A stretch of 64,000 nucleotides of DNA from Syngnathus acus. Taxonomy: Eukaryota; Chordata; Actinopteri; Syngnathiformes; Syngnathidae. A program made the position numbers and the translations under genes. Positions 24,101 to 37,656 of this stretch are shown in pieces (positions within the stretch are counted from its first letter, which is position 1; every line of letters starts with the position of its first letter). Location of the stretch: contig NC_051101.1 in NCBI RefSeq assembly GCF_901709675.1, positions 12,916,501-12,980,500 on the forward strand, in the 5' to 3' direction. The notes beneath the pieces were generated by a model, which worked only from the letters and a program-made list of their open reading frames with translations, made no database searches and was not told where the DNA came from.

Positions 24101-26836
24101 ATCTTCATTACAAAGACAACATCTGGACCCGATGACATCACCAGCCACTCGGAGGAACACAAGAGCACTTTTCCCACTAGTGCTAGTACCGTGGATTTGA
24201 CGTCATCTCACAGCATAGAACCAAGCTCCACTGTCTCACCCACTTTTGACCACAACAAAACAGTTGAAGATCATGCAGAGTCTGAAGAGGAAAAGACCCA
24301 CCCCTTGGTTGCTACGGAGACCAACTCAGTCACCTCCTCAGAGCCACCTTTGGATTCAAGTAAGTCATTATCTTGCACTTATGGAGCAAAATATCCGTGC
24401 CTCCAGTTGAACCTTTGTGGTTTTCTGGACAGGTGAGGAGCTTTCTGCTGTGGCATCCATCACGCCAGAGTCACCCAAGATCCTACCAGCTGAGGTCATG
24501 ACAGTCACTGCGACCCCTTCCGCCAGGACCTCATCCTCTGGGATCCAATCTAGCTCCGCTCCGGAGCTGCTTACCTTCATCTCGGACAGTACGGCACACC
24601 AAGAAGCAGTCCAGAATACCACACCGAAAGATGGAGACAACGCTAGAACCGAAACCTCCACCAAAGAAGTAAAACCAGAATGGAGATCAAACCTGAGGCA
24701 CTCACCAGATCACACAACTGTTCCCGGAACACCTCCATCAACATCTACTTCCTCCACACATCAGTCTGGATTCCACATGTTGTCCAGCTCTCCACTTCCT
24801 GTTGCATGGAAAGAAGCCACTAGCATCAGCAGCAAACCAAAGGGAGGACAAGAGGAGACCGGCCCTCCAAGATGTTCCGGGTGTCTCCTTGAAGACCAAA
24901 CCAAGGAGACCGTAACTGACCCGATTGTAGACAGAGAAGAACCCACGGTCATGGCTGAAAGACAGGAAGTCATCCTTGGTAAAATAAAAAAAAATCACTG
25001 CCATCCCAGTTCAAATTGATTTTTGACGTCTATAGCCGTCAATGGCAGTCAACGAGTTTGTCCTTGATACAAACAAATGACGCTGTTCTCCGCAGACCTA
25101 TGCGGGGAGAGTCCATGTTTGAATGGCGGCACATGCGTCGACGGCGAGACGCCCAAATGCCTCTGCCTGCCCGGGTACAACGGCGCCTCCTGCCAGTCAG
25201 GTAAGGAAGTACAGCCTCACTCGAATTTGCACGCCTCCTCAAGCATATTATTTGTCACTCTCCAGATGTGGAGGCTTGTGAGGCCGGCTGGGAGAAGTTC
25301 CAAAGCTTCTGCTATCGTCATGTGACCGCACGGCAGAGCTGGGAGGGAGCAGAACAACACTGCCGGACCATTGGTGGACATCTTATGTCCATCATGTCCC
25401 CTGAGGAGCAACAGCACATCAATGGTAAGGCGAAGGTCTTCCGGCATATCGGTTTGACAAATCTTCTGTTCGCAACTTTGTTTTGGAAGTGTTGTTGAGG
25501 AGACACAACATGAGCCTTTAATGTGACAAGGGGGCGCTTGGTGTTTGGGCTGGACCCCCAGGAAGCTCAGATTATATCTGATGTTCTTCATGGAGTTTGG
25601 AGTGTCATACACTCATATTCTTAGAAATTTTTTTTTTATTTCCTTTATGTTAGACAAATATCGAGAGTACCAGTGGATCGGACTGAACGACAAAACCATC
25701 GAGGGAGATTTTCGCTGGTCCGACGGGAACCTTCTGGTGAGGACGTTTTTTTTGTCTTTGAGGATCTCCGGTAAGTAAAGCGGATTTTTTCTGCTTCAGA
25801 TTTACGACAACTGGCACAGAGGGCAGCCGGACAGTTACTTCCTGTCCGGCGAGGATTGCGCCGCCATGGTTTGGCACGACGGAGGACGCTGGAGCGACGT
25901 GCCTTGCAACTACCATCTTTCCTTCACCTGCAAGAAAGGCCTCTGTGAGTTCTGCACCTGACTTTGAGCTACTTTTTTTTTTAAAGCTTATTTACAATCA
26001 GGTAAAAACAAATTTAATGAAATAAATGAATAAAAAACGGAATATTAAATGTGTAATTATAACGGTTTATTTCAAATGTTCAATTTCTTTTTATCTATTT
26101 TACTTTTATTTTTTCTTACATCTACATCACATTTAATTGAATAATTAATGGGACATTTAAAAAAAAATTAAATCCAGGATCTGAATAAATAAATAAATAA
26201 ATAAATAAAAAAGTAAATATTAAATGTGTAATTAGCACTGTTTATTTTCAATTAAAAAAATAAAAATGTGTATTTATTTCACTTTTATTTTTTCTTACAT
26301 CTACATCACATAAACCATTTAATTGAATAATTAAATTAAAAAAAAAAAAATCCAGCATCTTATATCTTGACTGCTTGTATATGTTCTCTGCCAGCATCCT
26401 GTGGCAAGCCTCCGACAGTTCCCAACGCCACGCCGTTTGGTAAGACGCGGACGCACTACGAGACCTTCGCCAAGGTACGCTACCGCTGCCACGCCGGCTA
26501 CGTCCAGAAACTGAACCCCATCATCAGCTGCCTGCCCAGCGGCCGCTGGGAGGAGCCCTTGATCTTGTGCATGCCAGGTAAGCAACATTTTGGATTTTTA
26601 CTAGGATGCTCAAAAAAGTCACATGTTGCCATCACCAAGAACAATGGAAAGACGTGATTACTGGGACAAAAATCGACATTTAGTTTTTCTGCACACCCAA
26701 TTATAACGATGTTCCGTCTTCACATGCAGACCTCCGACTCAATTCAACTGCTCGCCCCCATCCTGATGCGGTGGAGGAGGTCACCGTAGAGGTCCACACA
26801 CAAAGCAGCACCCCGCTCCAGAAAATCACTCTCTAA
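21120..26836 (+). CDS. bcan: Brevican core protein
   Basis: A lectican chondroitin-sulfate proteoglycan of brain matrix and perineuronal nets that binds hyaluronan and tenascin-R. Exons: 21120-21124, 22443-22522, 22585-22977, 23036-23213, 23367-23494, 23552-23818, 23901-24359, 24433-24978, 25096-25200, 25266-25424, 25654-25736, 25800-25944, 26395-26577, 26730-26836; 945 aa. The start codon lies in a five-base coding stub of exon 1. Domains in order: signal peptide, Ig V-like (ILPCLV...YRCHV), link module 1 ([19 protein letters not shown]), a divergent link module 2, a Ser/Thr/Glu-rich stretch of about 340 residues over two exons, one EGF-like domain with six Cys ([12 protein letters not shown]), a C-type lectin domain with QPD and WSDVPCNYH, and one sushi domain. 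It is tail-to-tail with hapln2, its usual neighbour and functional partner. Confidence 0.96.
26041..26360. repeat. Imperfect tandem duplication in bcan intron 12
   Basis: Two AT-rich units of about 140-145 bases (26041-26181 and 26216-26360) share ATTAAATGTGTAATTA, ACTTTTATTTTTTCTTACAT, CTACATCACAT and TTTAATTGAATAATTAA, and both end in AATCCAG(G/C)ATCT or close to it. An AAAT tetramer run separates them. Confidence 0.8.
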
Positions 26837-27448
26837 ACATCTTCAGCACAGAAACTAACCTTAGGCTCCACCCCCCCAAGAATACGCTGTCATCCAAATA
26901 ATACAGCCGAGTCACACAAACAAGCAATTTTAGCGTCGCTTTGGTGTTTGTATTTTTGATTTCGAAAAGTGATGTATTTTATTAAAGCAAACATGGCGGG
27001 GCACTTGGACTTAACTTCGTATTATTTCCGATATTTAGTGTGTTTCTATTTTATAACATTAAAAAAAGCCATAACAGGAAGAGCAAAACCTTTTAGCTTG
27101 ATTTTTTTTATGGGCAGATTTTCAAGCTCATTCATATACAAATACATTAAAATAATACATAATAAAATGCAATATTTTTATTTACAACAAATTATTTACC
27201 AATTGCTTAATGAATAAAAATGCACTGATATATTTTAATGAAACAATTCTGCAGCTTAAATATTACAGCACTCCTGATCATTTAAATGCGCGGAGGCTTT
27301 GCTATTTACAATATATTTTTTTAACGTACAGCTAAATTTGAATTAACCAGTATTAGGCACAAAAATTGTCTATATAAATGCAAAAAAATTGTAGATAATA
27401 TAAATGCTTGATCGGACGAATGAAATAATGGCGCTGTCAACTGTCCGA
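26837..27448. other. Tail-to-tail spacer of bcan and hapln2
   Basis: An AT-rich interval holding both 3' UTRs. A plus-strand AATAAA lies at 27213-27218 (bcan) and a minus-strand AATAAA at 27177-27182 (hapln2), so the two transcripts may meet or overlap. No coding exon is seen. Confidence 0.45.
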
Positions 27449-29136
<1,688 letters not shown>

Positions 29137-29900
29137 GATGATGGAAAATCCACACGGAGCGCCTTCAAGTCACAAACAATTGGTCTTAAGAAGTTTACAA
29201 GGAGAGATCATGGCGATATCTCACATGGTGAAGATCTCTGACTCTCCATTAAGTGGTCCCATTTGTTGACGTTTCGTCCATTTTGGCTGAGAAATCCTTT
29301 AAATCTCCAAAAGTCTTCCCGTGCTTGCTTGTTTATTCAAGTGGTGAATGTTCAGCTGTCCTCAAGCACGTCACTTCGGTCTTGCCCTTTCTCTCGCTCT
29401 CTCTCCCCCCTCACGCTGGTCAAGCGAGCACCATTGTCATCCTCCAGATGTTAATGACCACCAGGGCGGGACCTTTGCGGTTCTTCGCTTGTGTTGTGCC
29501 AGTCCAAGCAGAAACCATGAGACCACAGAAAACCTTTGGACACTGGACAGCACCTTTAACACCAGAATTCCTTGTCAATGATTCAAAACCCGACTTTAGA
29601 TCAATCTGGCTGAATGAATAAACATTAGAGCGTGATAACTTGCAGCCAGCACTGACGCTGCCATTCACGCTGCGTCTTTATGGCCGCTCGGTGAGAGGAA
29701 GCTGTGTTGGCTCAGTGACACAACGACCGCATTGTGATACTTTCATTGTGTGTACACAACACACACACACACACACTCTGAGGTGGACACAAGAGGAAAT
29801 AATAGGAGTCTTTTTTGTATAGCCTAACCATTGTTCTCATTATCAATGAACCTCTTTATTGGCCTCCAATTAGTATTCACCCCAAAACATCCTGCTGCAC

Positions 29901-29982
<82 letters not shown>

Positions 29983-30059
29983 CATCCATCCATCCATCCA
30001 TCCATCCATCCATCCATCCATCCATCCATCCATCCATCCATCCATCCATCCATCTATCC

Positions 30060-30134
<75 letters not shown>

Positions 30135-30187
30135 CAGCTAGCAAGCTATCTATCCAGCTAGCAAGCTATCTTGCTATCTGTCTATTG

Positions 30188-30226
<39 letters not shown>

Positions 30227-32540
30227 CTTAGCTAGCTAGGTTGCTAGCTTGCTAGCATGCTAGCTAGTTAGCAAGCTATCTTGCTATCTGTCTCACTGTC
30301 TCTCTCTCTCTCTCACTCTCTCACTATAATCTTTCGATAAGGTCAAATGAATTTCCTCTGTAAAGGTTACAGCGCCTTCCAAATTAACTGCCTTTGAAAT
30401 GAATTCCTGAAATTGAATCCGAACGTCCGCCACCGTAAATCTTTTGTGAGTCGGGTACAGTCGTTCAAGACGGCTTGAGAAACACAACCTCAAAGACGTT
30501 GAGTTCAACAAGAGGCCGCCGCGGCGCTGCTGTGACAGGCCGTCGCTCGGGGGGGGCCCACTCGGGCCAGATGAGCCAGACCGATAGGGCGACTCCCGGT
30601 CCCGTCCTGCCGGATGGCTCGCTCAAGCCATGCGTGACGCCAATGATGAAAGGCGTGACGAGCATGGAGGTCATGAAGCATGTCGACGGCGTATGACGGC
30701 CAATAAGTCAAACGTTCTTTTCTTGGGAGAGCGGTAGAAACATTTGGCTGAAAGCTTGAGGGTGCTCACTGTCACACATTTTCCTGCAGCAACATGCAGC
30801 TCCTCTGCTTGTCTTGACATACTTGACAAATGCATGAACGCAAACATACCAGAAGTTACTAAACTTCATTCACATTGAACTTACTGTTTTGTCTAATGTT
30901 CCATTAAAGTCTTCTGTTGTTCTCGTGTTATTTAACAGAAACATGCCCGGACCTGTATTTATCTTTTTTCTTTTTTTGGTGCCATTGATACCTCAGATGA
31001 AGAGATTGTCTTGTCAGTACCGAGGCCCTGCAGACGGCCACCCTAGTACTGATGAACTGATTAGCATTTGCGCTAAACTAGCGTCGGAAACACTGTTACA
31101 AGAACGACATAAAATACGCACCGTGTATGAGTTAACATGAATTAATAGGTAGTTAAGAAACTCATTCAACAGAATGTAAGCAATTAAATAACAATTGTTA
31201 CAAAAGTAGTAAGGGCAAATACTTTGAGTTATCTGCAGGTATGATCAGTCATGTGGGGCGGGTATGCATCATGTGTGTGCGTGTTTGTGCACGTGTGTCA
31301 TCACAAGACTAACTCGAGGTGTCACCTAGCGAACAGTTTATTCGCAAAATGCCAAAGTTGTCACGAGACAGATTAGCGTTGTTGATTAAAAAAAAAAAAT
31401 GCTGTACAGTAGTTAAAGGAGTGTGTCTTTTGTCATTATGATTTTTTTCTGCAGCCTCCGATTGGCTGAACCGGGTCATGGGGGGAGGCGGCTTCAATCA
31501 TTTTTGATAAAGACATATTTTGAATTCTCAAGATATTTTCGTGGTCTCTAAAATTAAACGTAGGCCTTGAAGAGACATTTTAAAGCCACTTTTTTTGTAA
31601 TGTATTATTTTAAAAATATTTCCAAGTGGTAATCTAAAAAAACAATTGAAATACATATCTTATGACAATGTTTTAAGATCATTTTTGAAGGCTCTTGGAT
31701 CCATTTGAAGCCATTTTTTGTTGTACTTTAAATACTTTTCTAAAACAACCACCACCAAATTTAAGATGATTTTTTTTATTTTCAAGACCTCTGATTGGCT
31801 GAAACGGTGAAGGTGTCCCTCAGGTGTGTGTGATATGCTCCCTGTCTTTCTCTTTCCAGGTAATAGTTGACATTCCTCCAAATCATAACAACATTCTTGC
31901 CTTAGCCCTTGGGGGGAGATGAGGAGGCTGATATTGGTTTGACTGACATCTCTTATCGAACTGCTGCTGTTTGGTAAAAAAAAAAAAAAAACGGCACACG
32001 TAGTTTGCACTTTTGTACTTTTTCTTATATATCAAATTTAAGACCTTTTTGAGGACATGCATCAATTTGAAGGACCCCCACCAAAAAAAAAAAAAATTTT
32101 TCTTAAAAACTGAACTGGTGCTGAACTTTGAGTATGCAGGGATTGACTGCTCAATCAAATAAAAATACTTTTAAACGTTTTTTGAAAATATAAATCTAAT
32201 TCAAGACCACCTCAATCAGACAGATTCCGACCCAACCAATAAACATGAAGAAGTTCTTATGTAACTAGAGATAAAAGTAATTTAATGCTTCCCCATAAGA
32301 AGCTTCAAAGTTGAACTTTACCTGCAAGCTACTCAGAGGCGGGGCTAAAGGTGACCCCGCCTTTTTACTAGAGGAGGTGTGTACACTTTAAAACTCACAT
32401 GAAAGAAAAGCTCACTCATCTATTTCTTTTCGCTCTCACACACACACATACACACACACACTCAGGATTTTGGCAGTTCTGGCTGCACCGACACCAGCAG
32501 GTCCACATTTCTCCAGTAATCCAGGAAGGACGCAGCAACA
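29137..32540. other. Spacer between hapln2 and rhbg
   Basis: The two genes diverge, so both promoters lie in this 3.4-kb interval. It contains the tetranucleotide array at 29901-30134, TC runs and AC runs (29758-29777, 32440-32461). Two similar motifs with ATTGG (inverted CCAAT) followed by CTGAA occur near 31459 and 31793. The rhbg 5' UTR should occupy its last part. No coding exon is supported. Confidence 0.45.
29901..30221. repeat. Compound microsatellite (TATC)n-(TCCA)n-(TATC)n, then (TC)n
   Basis: About 234 bases of pure tetranucleotide repeats (29901-30134), with an inner TCCA block between two TATC blocks. CTAGC-rich imperfect repeats follow, then a TC dinucleotide run (about 30192-30221). 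Open frames through it (Tyr-Leu-Ser-Ile repeats) are artefacts of the repeat. Confidence 0.95.
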
Positions 32541-35500
32541 ATGACGGACGTGTCCACCAACATGCGTCTGAAGCTGCCCATCGTCTGCTTCATCCTGCAG
32601 ATCATCCTCATCATCCTCTTCGGCGTGCTGGTCCAATACGACCACGATGTGGACGCCAAGGAATGGCACAGCCACAACCGCTCAGACTACGAAAACGACT
32701 TCTATTACCGCTATCCAAGTGAGTCACCTTTCTTGTTTGGTCCAAAAGTATTTCAAAAATCCCAAGGACTTTTGATTTCCGACCTACTTTTAATGCCTCT
32801 AATTGGAATCGAATGGACTTCATTCCATCGACTCATCGAAGCCTTTTTTCTTCCCTCTTTTAATTTAAACAAGATGATCCATTGTTGTCTTCTTTTTTTA
32901 TTTGAACGCTAAAGTTGACCCACATTTGCAGCCTTTAATGTAAAACACACATTGAGAAGACAATTTATTTACATTCACATTTTTTTCGAAGCATACAAAA
33001 TGCAAGAGAGATTCCAACCTGAATCTCAATGTGTGTGAGGCAGATTTGATAACCACTAGGACAATGCGTTGCCACAAAACAAGAGTCCAAATAATCAACT
33101 TAATAACCAATTAAAAGCATAACAAGATGATTGACAGCATGATTCATTGAACAGGTCAAATGTAGTCCTTTCAAGGGGTGCGGCCTTTTGCATCATGTGA
33201 CACACTCAAACATGTCCGTCAAAGTGACGAGTGAGTACTTGTTGCTTATCTGACTTTCCTGCAGGGGGGAATGATGAGAATGTCGAGAGACAAACATTTT
33301 GGTCTTATCGCAGTCTTCATCTGCGTTGTGCTAATGAGCTAACTCAAGCTGCTCAACCTTTGACCTCTCAACATTGATGTGATACAGGTGACCTCTACGC
33401 AAACTGAACAAACGTTCTGAAAAAAAAAAGAATTGTGTAAAGACAAAGCATGTCAATAGTGGGCTATGGATTTGCGTGTAAAACAAAAACACAAAAGTCT
33501 ATGCGGTTTGTGTCATGTCAACAATAGCCAGTATTTTGAAACCTTTCAAGGACGGCACGTAAAGTGAAAACAAGTGTTATTCTCTGACAGAATAATTTCA
33601 TTTTGAGTCCGATTTCTACTCTTTTGGTAATGTGTGCAGAGAAAGATGTGTTCTAATTTGAAAATTGGTTAATATATATTTAACAAAATGTGTTTTGGAG
33701 GAAATAAAGTATCCATTTAGCCAATTGTGTTTTGTAGGTGTGAGTCTGTGTTAAGAGTTTAGAAAAATATCCAAAGTATCTTGTTAACGATGGAAAAAAA
33801 CGGTATGACTACGCCCCTAGTGGCCAAAGTGGGTACACCAGAAGCAATTTTCTAAAGTACAATTTTTCTAATTAAAATTGGCAAGGCAAAAAAAAAAAAA
33901 AATCTATATTTTGGGGGTGGAATAAGCCTTTTTTAATCTGTCTTTTTTTTTAAAAACATTTCTCCTTCAGCATTTCCATCCCGTATCTCTCGAGCACATT
34001 TTTTTTTCTTCTGTCGTGCTTCTTTTAATCTGTGCTTCTTTTTCAGAATGTCGTTTATAATGTTATGACTCGTAATATGTAATCTAGGACTTTCTAAAGG
34101 CTCCTGTCCTCACAGATAAGATCAAGTGTTGACACACCGGCGCCTTCCTGGTTTCTTAGATTTTACTAGTTGTCAGATGGTCACATGTTTAGCGTGATTG
34201 CATCACCGGAGATAAGACGACGCCCTGGCCGTCACGCGAAATGAAAGGGATCTTCACGATTCAGCGTGTTTTAATTTTTGCGTTCGCAAATTCAGAGAGG
34301 TCAACAGGTCAACCGTCGCTTCCTAAACACATAATGTTCGATTTGGTGAAGCAGCATGTGGCTCGATTTTGTTCTTGTGGGATATAAACTTTACAATTGA
34401 ATTTGGTTAGGTGTTGTTTATGCATGCATTTTGTTTTGGTGCCAAGAGGGGGGATGCTGGCACCACTCACAAGTGTGATTAATTGTGCCAATGAACTGTT
34501 GCCATGGCGATGGTGGCCACTGGACCGTTTATTATTGCTTTGCTGGAACATTTAGTGTCACAGTATAGTTAATTATAACTTCAGTAAGAGTTCAAATTAG
34601 AGATTCTAAATCATTTTATATCCAGTCATCATTGGGGAAAAAAAATTTGCAAAGTAAAACGTTAGCAGGCAAAGAAGTGAGCCTTGTGGAACGCCAGCTG
34701 CTATCAAGTCACATCCAATGTGTCTCTACAGGCTTCCAGGACGTTCACGTGATGATCTTCATCGGTTTTGGTTTCCTGATGACATTCCTGCAGCGCTACG
34801 GCTTCAGCAGTGTGGGCTTCAACTTCCTGATAGCCGCCTTTGCGCTACAGTGGGCCACGCTTATGCAAGGATTCTTTCACGGCATGCACGGCGGAAAGAT
34901 TCACATCGGAGTTGAGAGGTAAGCAGTTTTTTTTTTTATTGACAAAAACTCCCAACGCTACTTCCCAAAAATTTTTCCTGCCATTCTTTCCAGCATGATC
35001 AACGCTGATTTCTGCACGGGCTCCGTGTTGATCTCCTTCGGAGCGGTTCTGGGTAAAACCAGTCCTATCCAGCTCCTGGTGATGGCGCTATTTGAGGTCA
35101 TCCTATTTGCGGTGAATGAGTTCATCCTGCTCTCACTTCTGGGGGTGAGTTTTTTCACTATTATCCACATTTGGGCCTCAACCCAAGCCTGATTAGAACT
35201 GCTCCATGAAGACAAACTATCTTCTAACCAGGCTAAGGACGCGGGAGGCTCCATGACCATCCACACCTTCGGCGCCTACTTTGGGTTGGTAGTGGCTCGA
35301 GTCCTTTACCGACCCAACTTGGACAAGAGCAAACATCGGAACAGCTCGGTGTACCACTCGGACCTCTTCGCCATGATCGGTAAAATGAACCGTTAATTAG
35401 TAGAGCAGATCAAATACCGTAATTTTCGGACTATAAGTCGCACCGGAGTATAAGTCGCACCAGCCATAAAATGCCCAAAAAAGTGAAAAAAACCCATATA

Positions 35501-37275
35501 TATGTATATAAGTCGCTCCTAAGTATAAGTCGCCCCCCCACCCAAACTATGAAAAAACCCGCGACTTATAGTCCGAAAATTACGGTACATGCAGCTGACA
35601 CAGCCATTGTGTGATTGCACCACAGGTACCATCTACCTGTGGATGTTCTGGCCCAGCTTCAACTCGGCCGTCACGGCCCACGGCGACGACCAGCACCGTA
35701 CCGCCTTGAACACCTACTACTCTTTGGCCGCGTGCACCTTGGCCACGTACGGCATGTCGGCCCTCACGGCGCACGACGGAAAGCTGGACATGGTGAGTAA
35801 ACGCGTCAGAAGCTCGGCGAGTTGTCAGTGGAGACGAAAGCTGATAGTCACCGGGCGCCGTGCTGCCTCTGATAGGAATCGACATTCACTGATCTTCTCT
35901 GATAAAGCAGGTGGTGCGATGTGGGCGGAGCTTATCTGATGTGGGCATCATTCTTGTGATTTTTTTTCCCCCCCACCTGAAAAGCTGAAATATGTTGTAA
36001 CTAGCTGAGGACCACAGTTAGGGTTTCAACAAAGGGTGAATTTATGGTTTCCTTCTTCTGTTGTAGGTCCACATCCAAAATGCAGCCCTGGCTGGTGGTG
36101 TGGCTGCAGGCACGGCGGGGGAGATGATGCTCACGCCGTTTGGCTCCATGATCGTCGGATTCCTGGCTGGAATCATCTCTGTGCTGGGATTCAAGTTCCT
36201 CTCTGTAAGTAAACAGTCTGTCCACTAGATGGTGCTAATGTGCCCATCAGTCATACCTGAACTGAGGTGTGCGTGTCATGTTTTCAGCCCATCTTGGAGG
36301 AGAAGCTGAAGATCCAGGACACGTGCGGCGTTCACAATCTCCACGGCATGCCCGGAATTCTAGGTGCCATCGTGGGAGCCGTCACCGCCGCCGTGGCCTC
36401 CTCAGACACTTATGGAGGAGGGTAAATTCAAACGGCATTTCTCACAATCTTGCGGCGGGGACGCTGTTTGGGTGGTCACGTGATGGCTTCTGGCAGCATG
36501 GCTGATGTATTTCCCGATGTGGCGAGTGGCGACGTGGAAGCGTCTTTCCAGGGCGTCCGGCAGGCCATCTCCTTGGCGGTCACCCTGGGCATGGCCCTGT
36601 TGGGGGGGCTCATCGTCGGTAGGCTCACATTACAGTTCACTTACTTGACATGTCAAGTATAATAATATAATACCATCTTGGCTTGTCAGGATTCATCATG
36701 AAGTTGCCCGTTTTCGGTGCACCTCCTGACACCCTTTGCTACGAAGACAGCATCTATTGGGAGGTGAGTGGACATGAAATAAAAGTTCTGAAAAATATTT
36801 ACAAAGATAAGAAAACATTTTATACAGTCACTAGTGCGCTCAAATGTTTTTTACTAGTGAGGTAAAAATATATTTAAGACGATAACAAATAAGACCGGTA
36901 GGTGGCGGTGCTGCATCACAGTAAATGGATTAAAGGCATTTACCGGAAAATGAAATGACGTCATATCAGCTTTAGAACGTGTTGCGTAATTGACACATTA
37001 GGAGCCACTGTGTTGCCCTAATTGAATTTTATGGTTACAGTACTTGCTTAAAATATTTTTGCATTTTTAAAGTTTGCATGCGGTGATATTTCTAAATGTA
37101 ACGTGTTTACCTTTTTTTCAGTGTGTTTCATACATTGTAATTACAAATGTTTCTTTTTCCTTTTTTTTTTTAAATTTTGTGTGGTCTGTTTCAGGTTCCT
37201 GGTGACGAGGAGGGTCACGAAGCCCAACTGACCACTGTCGTCCATTCTGCAGAGACCGAGAAACTCAACAGCTAA
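32541..37275 (+). CDS. rhbg: Ammonium transporter Rh type B
   Basis: An ammonia/ammonium channel of the Amt/Mep/Rh family; in fish it works in gill and kidney epithelia, typically basolateral. Exons: 32541-32718, 34732-34918, 34994-35144, 35232-35379, 35626-35792, 36067-36204, 36288-36421, 36497-36618, 36690-36763, 37195-37275; 459 aa (human 458). TM1 ([15 protein letters not shown]) is followed by an extracellular loop with an N-glycosylation sequon (NRS). The pore twin histidines are in [10 protein letters not shown] and [10 protein letters not shown]. Conserved [21 protein letters not shown] and [14 protein letters not shown] are present. It was called RhBG rather than RhCG from the N-terminus, the tail [14 protein letters not shown], and the linkage to bcan/hapln2 and mir-9-1. 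Confidence 0.94.
35417..35585. mobile_element. MITE (169 bp) in rhbg intron 4
   Basis: Inverted repeats as in the 27779-27950 copy, flanked by TA at 35415-35416 and 35586-35587. It ends only 40 bases before rhbg exon 5. Non-coding. Confidence 0.85.
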
Positions 37276-37650
37276 ACACACGCACACACACGCACGCACA
37301 CACACACAAAGGTCATACTGCCAGTCCTTTGGGACATTTTCGAAGAAAAACAGCATCCGGATTTCACCGCTAGATGGCGCTGTGCTGCAGGCCTGCGTGG
37401 GAAGTGAGCCTCTTTAAGAGACGATGCCAGTCAATCTCCACTGTCGGCCACAATATAAATGCTTACTGTTGAATTTCCACACCAAAGAGCAGCTTTAAAA
37501 TTTTTGTATTATTCCTTGGGTTGGGGGTTTTCTTTGATATTATTTTCCTGTCATTTTTGATTGACCCTTAAGTTTTTTAGTCTCTGAATATTCCCATTTC
37601 CTTCCTAGCATGTTTTTTTAAAAGACACATTATTGTATCATTTTGGTCCA

Positions 37651-37656
37651 AATAAA
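37651..37656 (+). promoter_or_regulatory. Polyadenylation signal of rhbg
   Basis: AATAAA about 375 bases after the rhbg stop (37273-37275), followed by a T/GT-rich stretch (TTTTTAATGTGTG). Confidence 0.6.

Noticed and set aside
29815-30235. Long open frames of Tyr-Leu-Ser-Ile / His-Pro-Ser-Ile repeats
   Set aside because: They are translations of the TATC/TCCA microsatellite; no start context, splice sites or domain.
30889-31140. An 83-codon plus-strand frame with a hydrophobic start
   Set aside because: No partner exons, no recognisable domain, AT-rich spacer context; chance frame is more likely.
32541-37275. Alternative assignment to rhcg
   Set aside because: The tail, N-terminus and linkage with bcan/hapln2 and mir-9-1 favour rhbg; a tree would settle it.
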